Below are positions 1 to 16,394 of a stretch of DNA of 64,000 nt, piece by piece. The position numbers and the translations under genes were made by a program. Where the stretch lies: NCBI RefSeq assembly GCF_000218685.1, contig NW_006763299.1, forward strand, positions 372,001-436,000, read 5' to 3'. The notes under the pieces were generated by a model. It saw only the letters and a list, made by a program, of their open reading frames with translations, was not told where the DNA came from and made no database searches. This DNA comes from Serpula lacrymans var. lacrymans S7.9 (lineage: Eukaryota; Basidiomycota; Agaricomycetes; Boletales; Serpulaceae). The first letter of the stretch is position 1, and every line of letters starts with the position of its first letter.

Positions 1-1520
1 ATCGACGAAGGGTTTTGGAGGGGGGTGCTGAGAATGATGTGAGACATGTATGGTATGCCTAAGAATAAACTGGACTGACCCAAATCCAGAACGTGTGTCG
101 AATGAAAAGCCGTGCTTTGTAGGTGTCTATGTTTGCCCTGGGGAGATATATCGCATGTACTGGGAAAATCTAGGGACTGTACAACATCAACTTGGACGTC
201 GATATCTAGTGGACGTTGATATCTCCTTAGGGTGACGGATTGGGGATTGTTTGCGATAGGTAACACATCCTGATTGAAGAGTGTTCCAAGACCAACACGT
301 ACGATGATGAGAAGTGGAGTCGCTGTCTACCATGCTCAAGCTTTTAATCCAGTGAACACTGCAAACTTCAGAGAGAACTCACGTTCACTTGTACGGCTAC
401 CCCAGTCGCTAGTACACCTGCCACGTTACCAGCAAGGTACAGACAAACCAAGACGAGTGTGCAGCCCGTTATTAAAGCCCCCGACTCTATCACGATTAAC
501 GCGATACCTATGTAATCTGGGCCAGTTATAGCAAAAGTCTTTTTGCCTACTTGATAGAGACGATATGCAATGCTGCCTGTCAGACCAAAATTTATGAAAA
601 AACCTAATGTCCAGCCTGATAACATGAATGCTTTGAAGTAATGCGACGGTAAATATGAAACTTGAGGAGTTGCAGGTTGAGAAAGATAGAATGCAGCTGT
701 GCAAGCACAGACTAAGAAATATTAGGCCGAGTTTTACTTTCATGAAGGACAATGCCTACTTATATCGACCACCAAAGTAATTATCTGGGACCACTTTGTA
801 AGAGGGATGAAAACCAAAATCAAAAATAATCTCACCGGTAATATGCATACCTTCCATCGATGACTGAATACTACGTACAACCTCCATATCTAAACGAGTG
901 CGAGTGAATCAGTTTGGCTATGCATGTACCTACGGCTCCTTACCAACAACAAGTATTGCACCACTGCCTGGATAAAAAAGGGATTTGAGGCCAATATTCG
1001 GATGTATATGACAACACCCAACTAACATTCACAATATAGAACGTGAAATTGGCGACAAGTAAAGGGTTAAACATAAGATACGCGTCTTCTGTTTCAGGCT
1101 GGGACGCAATGATCGGGTCGGTGAATGCTTGGAGCAGCTGTAAGAACGATAGGATTGCATGTGCAGTGGCTGTTGTAAATAAAATGATGCTTGCAATGAG
1201 GAGTATTCTGCTCGAACTTCTGAGGAAATGGGGATCAATCAATATTACATCCTTTGGTTGAAAGCTTTGAACACAGTTTACTTGCGACGTTGCTCCCCGT
1301 GCCGTTTCAATAGCATGAAAAAACAACAACAGAAAAGCACAAAACTAGATTCGCGGTGATAATTAGGCTGGCGTTTTCAGGTGAATTAAGTATAATTACT
1401 TAGCACCTGACAAGAGATCACATGCTTAATAGGAAATTAGAGAGGAATAACAAACTTACCATATGAACTACATTCTATCCATGTAGATGTCAAGGTGACT
1501 GAGCAATCGGGGGTTCAGCC
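1..1520 (-). pseudogene. Integral membrane protein of the fungal seven-pass (DUF6533/6534-like) type, partial at left edge, possibly decayed
   Basis: Reading the minus strand, hydrophobic exons occur in the order usual for this fungal family. About 1329-1035 carries a transmembrane segment with the motif ILLIASIILF and ends before a GTTAGT donor. A short exon near 980-960 reads AVVQYLLL. About 625-375 holds two helices including GWTLGFFINFGL. An exon from about 312 to the window start begins LLIIVRVGLG and stays open to base 1, so the C-terminus lies outside. The family has about seven membrane spans and no established biochemical role. The first exon is not clear: an ATG near 1525 reads only MAEPPIAQSP before a stop, and the exon between about 900 and 780 is hard to keep open. 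It may be an intact gene with an unusual 5' end or a pseudogene. Boundaries are approximate. Confidence 0.5.
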
Positions 1521-2057
1521 ATTGCGACGATCGACAATGTATAGCCTACAAGTTTGAGGAAATCGGTACAACATGTCAGCTTTATACATCTGTGAGTTGC
1601 ACTGCCCAATTAACACATATTTCTGGGCAGCATGTTTTTACTGGAATGTTACCTTGATTAGGCTGAGTCGAGGCAGGTGTCATGCAAGGTGTCGATAAAC
1701 GTAGAGGACTAATTCTTTTCGAGTAACTCGGCCATTTATTACATCATCGGGCGTTTATAAAACACTGTAAACATATTTGCAGGTCTTGGAAACCGATATT
1801 AAGGAAGGTCTTACCGCTATCGTATTTGCTTGGTGGAGGTGGGACGCAGAAGATGCTGTATATCGCACCCAGTCCATGCTGTATGTCACAAATAGGTCTT
1901 GCATTTGGCTAGCAACCCTCACCGGTGCTCGCTGCCATAGTCGTGGAGCTTCCAAATCGTGTTTTTACGGACAAACTACTGGATATGCAGCGAGAGGACC
2001 TGTTGGTGATATCGATATATGGTCTGAGGCAGTGGGCAAAACATAATTCCAATGATC
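1521..2057. other. Intergenic stretch with no convincing gene
   Basis: Short ORFs occur on both strands, but none has a recognisable domain or splice pattern. It separates two related membrane-protein remnants, so it may contain unrecognisable sequence from the same decay. Confidence 0.4.
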
Positions 2058-2340
2058 ACAATGATCAACCACTCCCGACACGCACGACGATATTAATAAG
2101 CACTAGAGTAAGGGTCTGAAAGTGAATTAGCGTGAGGTCAGAGAGTATTTACACTCACAATCATTTGCACAGGTACATCGATCGCAATAGGGCTGATCAC
2201 ACTGCCTGCGATGTACACACACAGAATAATGGACATACTACTCGTCATTAATACGCCGGATTCGACCACAAACCGGATAGCACCTGTAGTCTGAGCGCTG
2301 AGCGGCCGAGTCGAACGGAAAACTCTCATTTTTTATTAGT
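2058..2340 (-). pseudogene. C-terminal fragment of the same membrane-protein family
   Basis: The minus-strand reading from 2329 has a hydrophobic segment with the motif SMSIILCVYIAGSV, then a GTGAGT donor near 2162. A short exon follows after a CTTTCAG acceptor and reads LVLINIVVRVGSG, then a stop. This matches the last two segments of the neighbouring gene at 1-1520 (LVLVCLYLAGNV, then LLIIVRVGLG). Only about 370 bp separate it from the start of the PRP22 gene, which leaves no room for the five upstream helices. It is therefore a truncated gene copy rather than a whole gene. Confidence 0.55.
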
Positions 2341-2711
2341 AGAGGTCGTAGGCGATACTAAAGGTTCAACCAATCCTTGAACAGATTATAGGTCGTTATG
2401 ACAGAACAATCACCCAGCAGGCGCTTTATAGGCTAGGTGGTCTTGTAAGCTGGTCTTGTCTCATAAGAAAAAAATACAAAGTACCGTCATTATACGCGAG
2501 GGCCAAGAATCAATATACCATATCAGACGTTGTAACCTTTCCGTGACTTTAGGTGCGTGCACGCCGGAGAGAACCTAGAGTTTTGCTATCCATACAGCAT
2601 GTGCGTGCTGTACTTGAACTAGAAAGATGATCGCACTAAAAGGTAGATGATTCATAACTTAGGGCTTGGTCGGATTAGTCATCAGAGCTCTCTTCTGCTT
2701 GTACATCGACA

Positions 2712-6492
<3,781 letters not shown>

Positions 6493-6880
6493 GATTCAAA
6501 TTTACTGGACATGTGTTATGTTTTGTATTTCTGGTACTGTAGGTTACGTCTCAATTCACAATTAGAGACACAGAATGGCACCAGACCGAGTTCCGATTTA
6601 GTTATGCGTACTTACAATGTCACACCAATCACACTATAGACTGTTAGTTGTGCCCGACAGTACGCCTGGTGTGGAGGGAGGTTTCACGGTTTAATTTTGA
6701 TGTGAACAATACACATAGAAGGTACCAGGAATGCCAGAGATCAAACACTGGATAAAATCCCCACCGGAATATTCCGACAACCTCTTGTTTACTTGCAACT
6801 CAATCTATAGCTATCAGGCACTCGGGCTGGACGTCGTACCACTTAGCCTGAGAACTTTCATACTCTTTGGACGATCAGAG
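6493..6880. other. Intergenic region between PRP22 and the coiled-coil gene
   Basis: Holds the 3' UTR of PRP22 and the promoter and leader of the next gene. An in-frame upstream ATG at 6731 could extend that gene by 50 residues, but the extension has no conserved character. No RNA gene or repeat is seen. Confidence 0.5.
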
Positions 6881-8127
6881 ATGACTACTAGCACACCAGT
6901 TCAGACTGTTCAGTGAGTAGTAAGAGTAGTCCATTTCTGCTCATTGGGATAATAAGTGGGTGGTTATGAAAGTCTAGCCAGGACAACGATCACACCCGCG
7001 CTCGCATTTTACGGGACCATCTTCGCGAGGCTCTAAAAGATGATCCAGACGACGACTCCCTGCAGGTATGGCTCAGACCCCTTGATTCCCGCCATATTTT
7101 GTTGATCGGTTACCATTCAAGCAACTTGTAGATAGTCTGACAATCGCTTCGCTGCACCCCGTTGGAGAACCATCGAATTCTCAAACTAATGATGAGCTCA
7201 CAGTGACTGAACAAAGCGTGCGATTTCCTGGTGCGTTGACGAAAGCTGACGTCCAGAGGGTTGTTCATACGAGCATGCTGGTGAGTAGCGGATCGTTTCT
7301 CTGTTGTGATGAATATTGAATGTTACATTCAGCTTGATACACCGTCGATGGACCGCCTTGAGGATGCACTTGGGTCGACTATGAAGGACATCGCAGACTT
7401 TTATTGGAGCCCAGCAGGTGCATGTCTTCTTCCACACCCGTGAACATATAACCTGAAGCTAATCACAAATATGTACTTGCCAATGATGTATCAGAGGTCC
7501 TCGACGACGATCCAGTCCAAAGAGCTACAATTTTACCTGAAACAATCATGAACCAGCGTGAAAAAATGGATGAATATACTGCAGAAATCAAACGTCGGTC
7601 GGACCGCATACATAAGCTCGTGACAGAGATAAACGAGGTGATTACATCCTTCGTCCTTGCAGGAGGATATTATTCACAGTCCCCCCTCTCCCTCCTCGTA
7701 GACACATCCACAGCTGCACGAAGAGCTGATGCAGTCTCTTACATCTCTTACCCCAAAGATGGAAAGCTCACGGACCGCATCCAACGAGTTGCTTGCAACA
7801 ACAATCGAAGTGTCACTACTGAAACTCTCATTAATTCGTGCAAGTTCGAATCAGGCCCTTTATGGATTCACGTCATCGGCGAACCCACAGGCAAATATGA
7901 TTCGGGCGCTCTCAGGGGCTCATGAGAAGTTGAAGAAGGACGAACGTAGACTGGAGCAAGAGGAGAGAAATGTAGACAAGCAAATCGCAGAGTATGAACG
8001 ACTGCTGCAGCTAGTTGATGGACCACGAGGAGGTTTTGCACAAGTCGTGGATGACTGGGTGAGAGTTCAGAGAGAGAGCGAAGAGTGTAGGAAAGACTTG
8101 AGAAGACTTGGTTGGACTGGAGATTGA
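6881..8127 (+). CDS. Conserved coiled-coil protein, function not recognised (possibly kinetochore or cytoskeletal)
   Basis: Exons are 6881-6912, 6978-7065, about 7132-7280, 7333-7417, 7495-7637 and 7714-8127. The predicted product is about 300 residues. It is acidic at the N-terminus, then helical around VRFPGALTKADVQ and MDRLEDALGSTMKDIADFYW. A charged coiled coil follows (KKDERRLEQEERNVDKQIAE), and it ends DLRRLGWTGD. The arrangement resembles small adaptor subunits such as Mis14/Nsl1, but no diagnostic motif supports a name. The join between the second and third exons does not keep frame with the obvious GTATGG donor and TAG acceptors. A GC donor, a sequence variant or an unseen exon would be needed there. 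All other junctions keep frame. Confidence 0.65.
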
Positions 8128-8247
8128 GAATCGCACATGCACTGGGAGCCATTCAAATAGAAATATGCATTTTTCCGCTTCGCTTATTCAACGTGTGGCC
8201 CCCTTCTACTTTACTAGACTCCTGCGGCTGCCTAGTAGTTAGTTAAC

Positions 8248-10720
8248 TCATAACGAAAGGGATTCGTCACTGTTCAAGATTAGTTTGGTGAAGAAACGAA
8301 TTCCTTCGATGACACTTTCCGCGCGTCTCGCTGTTCCTTCCATATCAACACATATCCCGAAGAGATGAACCAGATAACAGACCTTCGTTGATCGTATGAA
8401 TACCAGCATAGACATCAGTGGCAGCTCCTGGCGAGTATCGGAATATATGCCGAGTGAGGTTCCAGTAAAATCTGGTATCTGGATACAAAAGGAATTCATT
8501 AGCCCTGCATCAGAAAACAAGAGTCTAAAAATCGTAAACCTACCAGTATTGCCTTTCAAGGAACACAAACAGATTAGCATCATAATCATAAACATAGTAA
8601 ATATCTAGAGCATGATAGTAGGTAACATACCTAAGGAAAGAGAAGGGGCGATAACCACCCCAGTGGTATTGTAAAAAGTAGAACTTCCTATAGTGGCCTT
8701 GATAGTTCCCGACAATAACGAATAAGGTCCATATTCAAGAGGCGTGACTGGAGAAGGGTCTAGCGCAGTGTTGAAAGCATCAGAAAGGGTGACGACTCCA
8801 GCTTTTTCGTTTCCACGAATCGCAATATGTCCAAATGCGTTGAGCGTCATATTGAATTTTCTGACCGTAGGAGATAAAACGTCAACGAGATGTTCTTGTA
8901 ATTCTGCCACTGAACTGATAGTTGCATTTAGTCGGGACCTGTGCGTTTCAGGCGAGGGATACTACCTGTGCTCCGCAATACGATGGTTTACTATAGCAGA
9001 TGTCCGCTCTGGAAGGGCGTTCACTTTCACACCACCTTCAATGACGTCGACAGCTTGTGTAGTACCAAACATGGCGCTATATAACGGAGATGCTGCAAGG
9101 AGCTCCTCCTCCAACTGTTTGAGCGCTGCGTCGTCAGAGAGTGCTTCTTTGGCAAGACGCCGGATATCATTAGGATAAGTAGGTCCGTAGGTCGAGGTAC
9201 ACTGGATGGATGCGAATGGAGTGCCGGAACGCAATAGCTGGGATTCGTGAGGGTGATCTTCGATTTCTGTGACCAAGCGAGAGAGAATTCCAATACCCTG
9301 CAGTCTGACCTTAGCATAGAGCCGTCACGAATTTTGGAGCAAATGGCCTACTGTGTGAGGGGGAGGAACGCTAGAATGGCCGCCTGAAGTGGACACTTCG
9401 ACTTTAACATCTAAGTAACCTTTCTCTGATATATCAGGTGAAGAAAACATAACTCCTCCTCCGAAAGGTATATCATTCGATCCTGGTAGACGTTGAATGA
9501 TTTCACGTCAAGAGAGAATATCCAGAACCTACCTCCTTCGTCTACGAGCATGGCAAATCCATCTCGTCCATATGTGGTCTCTAGGTATCCCGCAATGTGA
9601 CCTGCTCCCTATAGATCGATGAAAAAATATTTTTAGCCACAATTTTAGAATAGACTGACCTCCGTACCCTTGGATTCTTCATCGAAACCGGATGCAAGGA
9701 CCACGGTCCTGGCTGGAGCAAAGCCCTTGCTTAGAAGGGAATCTATGGTGATGCTAACTAATTGTGATTAGTCGGAATCATAGCTGTCCAGGTAGTAACA
9801 ATCGCACAGTTGTTCGATAAGGTCCGACTTATCGTCGCTACTACCACGGCCCCAAATCCATGTACCTGCTCATTGGTTATTCCCTCATGACGGCATTAGA
9901 ATCTTAGAAGGACCCAAATACCATCATAAAGTCCAGAATACGGTTCGTGTTCCCACTGGTCAATTGTAGTCGGGTCAACCGGGACAACATCTGGTCAATC
10001 TCTTGAGTTTAACACATGACAGCGACAGAAAGTTAGTACCTTGATGGGCTGTTATGAGAATGGGCTTGGCGTTGGTCGAGCCTTGCCAATGAAATACAAG
10101 ACCGTATGTGTTGACTTTGGTTACTTTCAGATTCTCGTACCTAGTAAAATGATTGGACTGGAAGATTTAATGATAGCCTAACTTTAAGATCGTACACAAG
10201 AGGAAATGTGGACTGAAAGTAGCTGTGTAGTACTTGAAAGGTTTCCCATCTCGGATCCTCTCCAACTGGGCCATTGTCATCATAGGACTCGGTTCTGTAA
10301 GATCAACACCACATTCAGCGAAACCGAGGTAGGATCTGAAACAAAGTAAAAGCAGTACGGGATTTGAATAGCGCCGGAGAAAGACTTGTACGTTTTGAGC
10401 TTGAAATCCTCGGTCGCATAGAGTGACTCTAGCTCGGCATCAAGGAGGACATGTTTAGCGGGATAAAGAGCTTCAAACTGAGGACATGCGCTGGAATTCA
10501 CGTTGGGGGGCAGAGCACCGAGGATACTAGGATTATCGTTGCAGTGTCGGCTTGAGAAGAAAGAGGGCAAGCCGCCTGGTTCCCGATGCACCAACGAAAG
10601 CAGAGAGGATGCACTGATGACTGTCAGGATTGCGGTGCGCAGCGAGCTACTTTTTCGGGTGAATGGCGCGTGCTGACATGGATCTGGTAAGTCAGACAAC
10701 TGAGTCTTAGATAAAGGCAT
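8248..10720 (-). CDS. CPS1: Gly-Xaa carboxypeptidase / carboxypeptidase S, peptidase family M20
   Basis: Zinc metallopeptidase that releases C-terminal residues from small peptides, vacuolar in yeast. The minus-strand start at 10720 gives a cytosolic tail and a single hydrophobic segment (TAILTVISASSLLSLV), as in the type II membrane-anchored yeast enzyme. Later exons contain PILITAHQDVVPV (first metal ligands), GTWIWGRGSSDDKSDL (bridging aspartate), ASGFDEESKGTE (catalytic and ligand glutamates) and GHSSVPPPHT. Near the end is the conserved GNTDTRFYWN. That motif is assembled across a 9-nt micro-exon at 8544-8552. The last intron uses a GTCTGT donor and a GAACAG acceptor, giving the C-terminus ending NSDESLSL. 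The gene has roughly ten introns and looks intact. It is divergently transcribed from the Zap1-like gene. Confidence 0.9.
8544..8552 (-). other. Nine-nucleotide micro-exon of the carboxypeptidase gene
   Basis: On the minus strand a CTTGAAAG acceptor precedes GCAATACTG, which is followed by a GTAGGT donor. Joining G from the upstream exon and ATACC from the downstream exon gives GNTDTR, the conserved M20 motif, and the frame works only with this micro-exon. Confidence 0.75.
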
Positions 10721-11091
10721 GTGAGAGATCTGAAACTAGGCTTTTGTCGACGAGATATGTCCTAACGATGCTCAGCCGAGGAGTGCCAGTCACGGTCACC
10801 TGACTCGGGCCTGTGCAAGCGAGTAACGCCGGTATCGCCGACGCTGCCATTTGGACAGCTCTCATTTGCTGACATAATTACATGGAGGACCACCACAGTC
10901 GAGAGAGAGGAAACTTCGTAATGAGGGAAATCAAGATTCCAGCACCAATCTCGCCGCGTGTTCCCTTTCTCCCTCGACGGAACCCATCCAAAGTCAGAAA
11001 ACCTTTCTTTTTCTTGCTTTCTCCACCCTCGCCCTTCCTGTCCTCGTTCCAGCTTTTTTCAGATCTCAGAACAAGCAGCGAACACACTCCA
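10721..11091. promoter_or_regulatory. Bidirectional promoter region between carboxypeptidase and Zap1-like genes
   Basis: About 370 bp lie between two divergent start codons. A stretch from 10882 is open and in frame with the Zap1-like ORF, but its pyrimidine-rich composition fits a 5' leader. I saw no copy of the yeast zinc-responsive element (ACCTT-N-AAGGT). Confidence 0.5.
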
Positions 11092-13034
<1,943 letters not shown>

Positions 13035-13261
13035 AGGACTTGAGAACGGGCCGTATAGAAGTATAATAGTGAAGGCGTGTATTTTTGCATTGAGTAGCTA
13101 CACTTCATGACACCAATGATGTTTATTTATATCTTGAAGTGGCTCCTTTTTAGTAGGACCGATAAGCAAGTAAAAATGTAGATTTGCTTCATCAAAGATT
13201 ATGTGGCGCTGGTAGAGGCTTATCCTGACGAGGGGTATAGTAGGTGTATTTAGCCATTGAA

Positions 13262-14171
13262 TCACCATTGTCCGTCAAGCATGAGCCCACTGATCCCACT
13301 GATGACTTCTTCCTGGTCCCCTGATGACTCTGGTTCTAGTTCAGGGGCTTTTCGAAACGGCGTAGCTTGAGAAGATTCCGAAACAGGAACAGTCAACTCC
13401 ACAGGTGCCAGACCTGAAGTTCTCCGAGTAGGAATAACTCTGCCTGCGAACCAAGTCAACATTTAGTATGCCATGTGTGCACCTGGATGAGATACATAGC
13501 CGTACCAAGCTTTTTCAAAGTGTCATATCCCTGGAGTCTTATTTTATCGAATTCCGGGTCTACAGATGAGCCTTCGTCGAGGGCCACGTAGTCAATTTTG
13601 TTTTTGAAAATGAAGTTGTCGTCTAATGACCATGGTGCGTCTGATATAACTTCGTCTACCCAACGACAATGTCTAAGTAGCTCGAGCCTCTCGATGTGCG
13701 GGTACTTTGGGAGGTTTCCATGGCTCTGGCACAGGTCATCTGAGAAGACGCCCACTGATAGGTAAACGTTAGGAAAGGAAAGCTTGGCCTGACGTAGTTG
13801 CAGCGCGTGTCTGGGAGAAGCCATCAAATATGATGAATGATAGCGTACCAGAATGGCACTTACCCTGCATTGAATGCGTCAAAAGCCCCGTCAACATACA
13901 CGCGCACGGTCTTGCTCTCTGCCAGTGAAGGATAACCAGCACTCCTTCCAGCCGTCGTCGCGTCAATGCCCTTTCGCACGTATGATTGTATGTCCGAAGC
14001 AGCCAAGCGTGCGGTATTGAACTTCTCTTTGGCAGCTCGTAGGGGTGGGGGTTCATATATGTTTTGAGTCGGAATATGGCTCAGGTCTGCTATGCTGGAC
14101 TCGAGAGACCTCTGACCGGGATTGGATATAACATCGTAATCCTCATCACTCATAACAGAGCAGTTATCCAT
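13262..14171 (-). CDS. Cytidylyltransferase-fold protein related to choline-phosphate cytidylyltransferase, with altered HxGH motif
   Basis: Three exons (14171-13864, 13810-13506, 13443-13262) keep frame and give 264 residues starting MDNCSVMSDEDYDV. The nucleotidyltransferase fold is clear: VRVYVDGAFDAFNAGH, SFPNVYLSVGVFSDDL and LLRHCRWVDEVISDAPW. Canonical CTP:phosphocholine cytidylyltransferases make CDP-choline in the Kennedy pathway and carry HxGH plus an RTEGIST motif. Here the first His of HxGH is Asn (FNAGH, created across intron 1), and RTEGIST is replaced by RRTSGLAP. The membrane-binding amphipathic tail is also missing: the protein ends about 60 residues after the fold. It is therefore either a divergent enzyme or a regulatory pseudoenzyme. 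A normal paralogue would be expected elsewhere in the genome. Confidence 0.85.
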
Positions 14172-14610
14172 GGCGTCTGAATTGGGCAAGGATTCTGCGA
14201 ATAGGCTATAGGACACTTGGGACGAGCGTTTGTTTAATGACTGCGATGATAACAGTGGCTGAATATGCAAAATTCAAAACACGAGGCGCATAGCTGCGAG
14301 CTAACGGCGCAAATGAAGGGTCGTCCGAGATCACAAACAGGGGAAAGCAATTTAAACCTCGTGTGAATTCCGAAAACGGAAGGTAGTGTTCAAATCCCCA
14401 GAAACGAACATCCAATCATCGCTGCAGACATATGTTTCATGTACAGAAAAGACTACAAATACAAGAGCGCTTAAGCTTTAATGGAAACGTCAGGCATAGA
14501 CCTGGCATAAACTTTTAACTCCTTCCTGGAAAAAGTTCCAGTGATCAGCCACCCATTGTTAATCCATTATTCTTCAAACCGGAATACATATCGCAATACG
14601 GCGAGGGGTA
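14172..14610. other. Intergenic region upstream of the cytidylyltransferase-like gene
   Basis: Contains the promoter of the preceding minus-strand gene and the 3' flank of the first metallo-hydrolase. A 19-base string at about 14377-14395 (CGGAAGGTAGTGTTCAAAT) recurs at about 16264-16282 downstream of the second hydrolase. Confidence 0.55.
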
Positions 14611-15642
14611 TCACAGGGGTGGAATGGTTCCAGGGAAAAACGCGGGGCCGCCTTTATTTTCATTGTACCACGAACTGTCATGGGCTATGAGAATTTGCAC
14701 CCTGGGGACATTCAAGAGAGACCCAATGCGACGAATGGTTTCGGCAGCATCTTCCTTGTTTGCGTGGGAGCACTGAATATGACCGGCTGCATCTAACCTA
14801 ACCGCAATCTCCTTCTCACCCGTCACCAGCCTGAAATCGTGAGCTGAATCACCGGCTAAGAATATCCATGCTCCATCAGCAGAGGTGCGCGCGAAGATGT
14901 TAACATGTCCAGCCAGGTGGCCTATAACCAAAAACAAAATAAGCAACTACTCCAACGTCGAAAGTAAGATAAAGGGGATTACCTGGTGCATCCACGATAT
15001 ACATACTACCATCTCCAAAATAGTCGAAAGTACGAGGGAAAGGTCCGATGGAAGTAGCAAAGTCTGATAAGGACAAGAACCGAGTGCGATCCAATGGTAT
15101 GGCATTTTGTACGATCAGAGAAGTAGGATCAGACAGATGTCCAGAATCTATGATGCTGCGGCACGCTCCTCCAACTACGAAAGTTGCGTTTGTGAAAGGC
15201 GCAGAGTCGCCTATACTGTCATTTCTCAGGTGTAAAATTCTGAAAACATAGTTGAAAGATTCAGCACTTACTGGTCCCAATGAAGATGACTTAACACAAC
15301 CGTCTCCACTTGTCCGGGCAGGAACCCTCCCTTGCCCAGCGAGTCCGGAACTGTTTCATCGACATTTACAGGATTGAACTTCTTAATCCTTGCTTGAATA
15401 GAGGGTGGATAGCTTTCCACGTCGCGACGTATTCCCAGATCAAAAACTAGGTGAGCCCCAGTTTTGGAGTGGCGAAGAAAGAAACAGAGCGAAGGACAAC
15501 TGATGACTTCTGACGGTGGGACTCCAGTGACAACATATTCCGAGGGTATCGCGAGAATGCCACCCTCAAGGGCAGAAACGTTCATAAAAGCCTGGTCAGA
15601 GGCAGGAGGAGGAAGTTTAATGTCTTGAGTCACTTCAGCCAT
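14611..15642 (-). CDS. Metallo-beta-lactamase-fold hydrolase, tandem copy 1
   Basis: Exons 15642-15272, 15215-14983 and 14921-14611 (371, 233 and 311 nt) give 304 residues. The metal site of the superfamily is complete once the introns are removed. SHLHWDHIGD is formed across intron 1, GHLAGHVN across intron 2, and GDSAHDF and LIAHD follow. The fungal relatives are annotated as lactonase-like or general metallo-hydrolases, and the substrate cannot be read from sequence. There is no signal peptide, so a cytosolic enzyme is likely. It is the left member of three head-to-tail paralogues with the same intron positions. It differs from the others by a longer upstream interval. Confidence 0.9.
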
Positions 15643-16394
15643 ATTGCTTGAGTAAGGGATTCTGTAGGGGTATTCGATGGTTCAGAGCTGAGGTACCTTT
15701 TCGCTAATCCTTGCTAGCGGGCTATATTTATCAGACTAGCGCCGCCAAGGACATCGTGACATCGTGAAATCCCATACTCTTATCTTCGTCGGATGATCAT
15801 CCTGAGAAAGTGCTCCTATTCCAGCCAACATCAAGGTCATGTGTTGAGAGCTGAGCATTGAGTTTGGAAAGGGTGCAGGTCAAACTTCGTTGAATACAGA
15901 TATATGCCCCATATATCGTGGCACCGTTATAATGCCATCACTGTGAAGTTTGATTAAGTGCATCCCTGGAATACTACTCTGATTCAGCTTATACTCACAT
16001 GTTTTTGCCTTGTTATCTCCTCAGCACGATTAGACACGGAATTTCTAGTCTAGATGGCGCGTGGATATATATGTAACTGATAAATTCCGAAGTTAGCCCA
16101 ATTAGAGCGATATCCTATGTTGCATTACATTGCTGGCTATTTTCAAAGCCACCATATGCATACTATGCAATTGATTATACTGATGATGATACAGTCGTAG
16201 TTAAACCTTGAAACGACACCCGGCAATGCCCGGGACTCGGAGTTATCAAGTAAATACTAAAACCGGAAGGTAGTGTTCAAATACTGCCACCATCACTACC
16301 ACTTGAATCAGTTTTATTTACCTATAAAAGTCCCCGATACTGATCCACTCTGATTTTATGCCAAAACTTATCACGTCGTGAAAGAGGCACCCAA
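15643..16394. other. Promoter of hydrolase copy 1 and 3' flank of copy 2
   Basis: No ORF of note. About 145 bp upstream of the copy 1 start is the string CGTCGGATG (15787-15795), preceded by a GTGAAATC element; similar sequence lies upstream of copies 2 and 3. A TATA-like TATATTTA lies at about 15723-15730. Confidence 0.5.

Noticed and set aside
1755..1955. Minus-strand ORF of 66 codons between the membrane-protein remnants
   Set aside because: No helices of the family and no splice partners; likely chance.
8290..8400. Truncated C-terminus of the carboxypeptidase (reading NEGLLSGSS to a stop)
   Set aside because: A GTCTGT donor and GAACAG acceptor restore the frame to the usual ending (RRAESVIEGIRFFTKLILN).
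10882..11091. N-terminal extension of the Zap1-like protein by 70 residues
   Set aside because: Composition is pyrimidine-rich leader-like and the conserved-looking sequence starts at the ATG at 11092.
15260..15290. Missing metal ligand in the hydrolases (HLHWDQ instead of HLHWDH)
   Set aside because: The Q appears only if intron 1 is read through. With the GTAAGT donor and the GACAG acceptor all three copies give HLHWDH.
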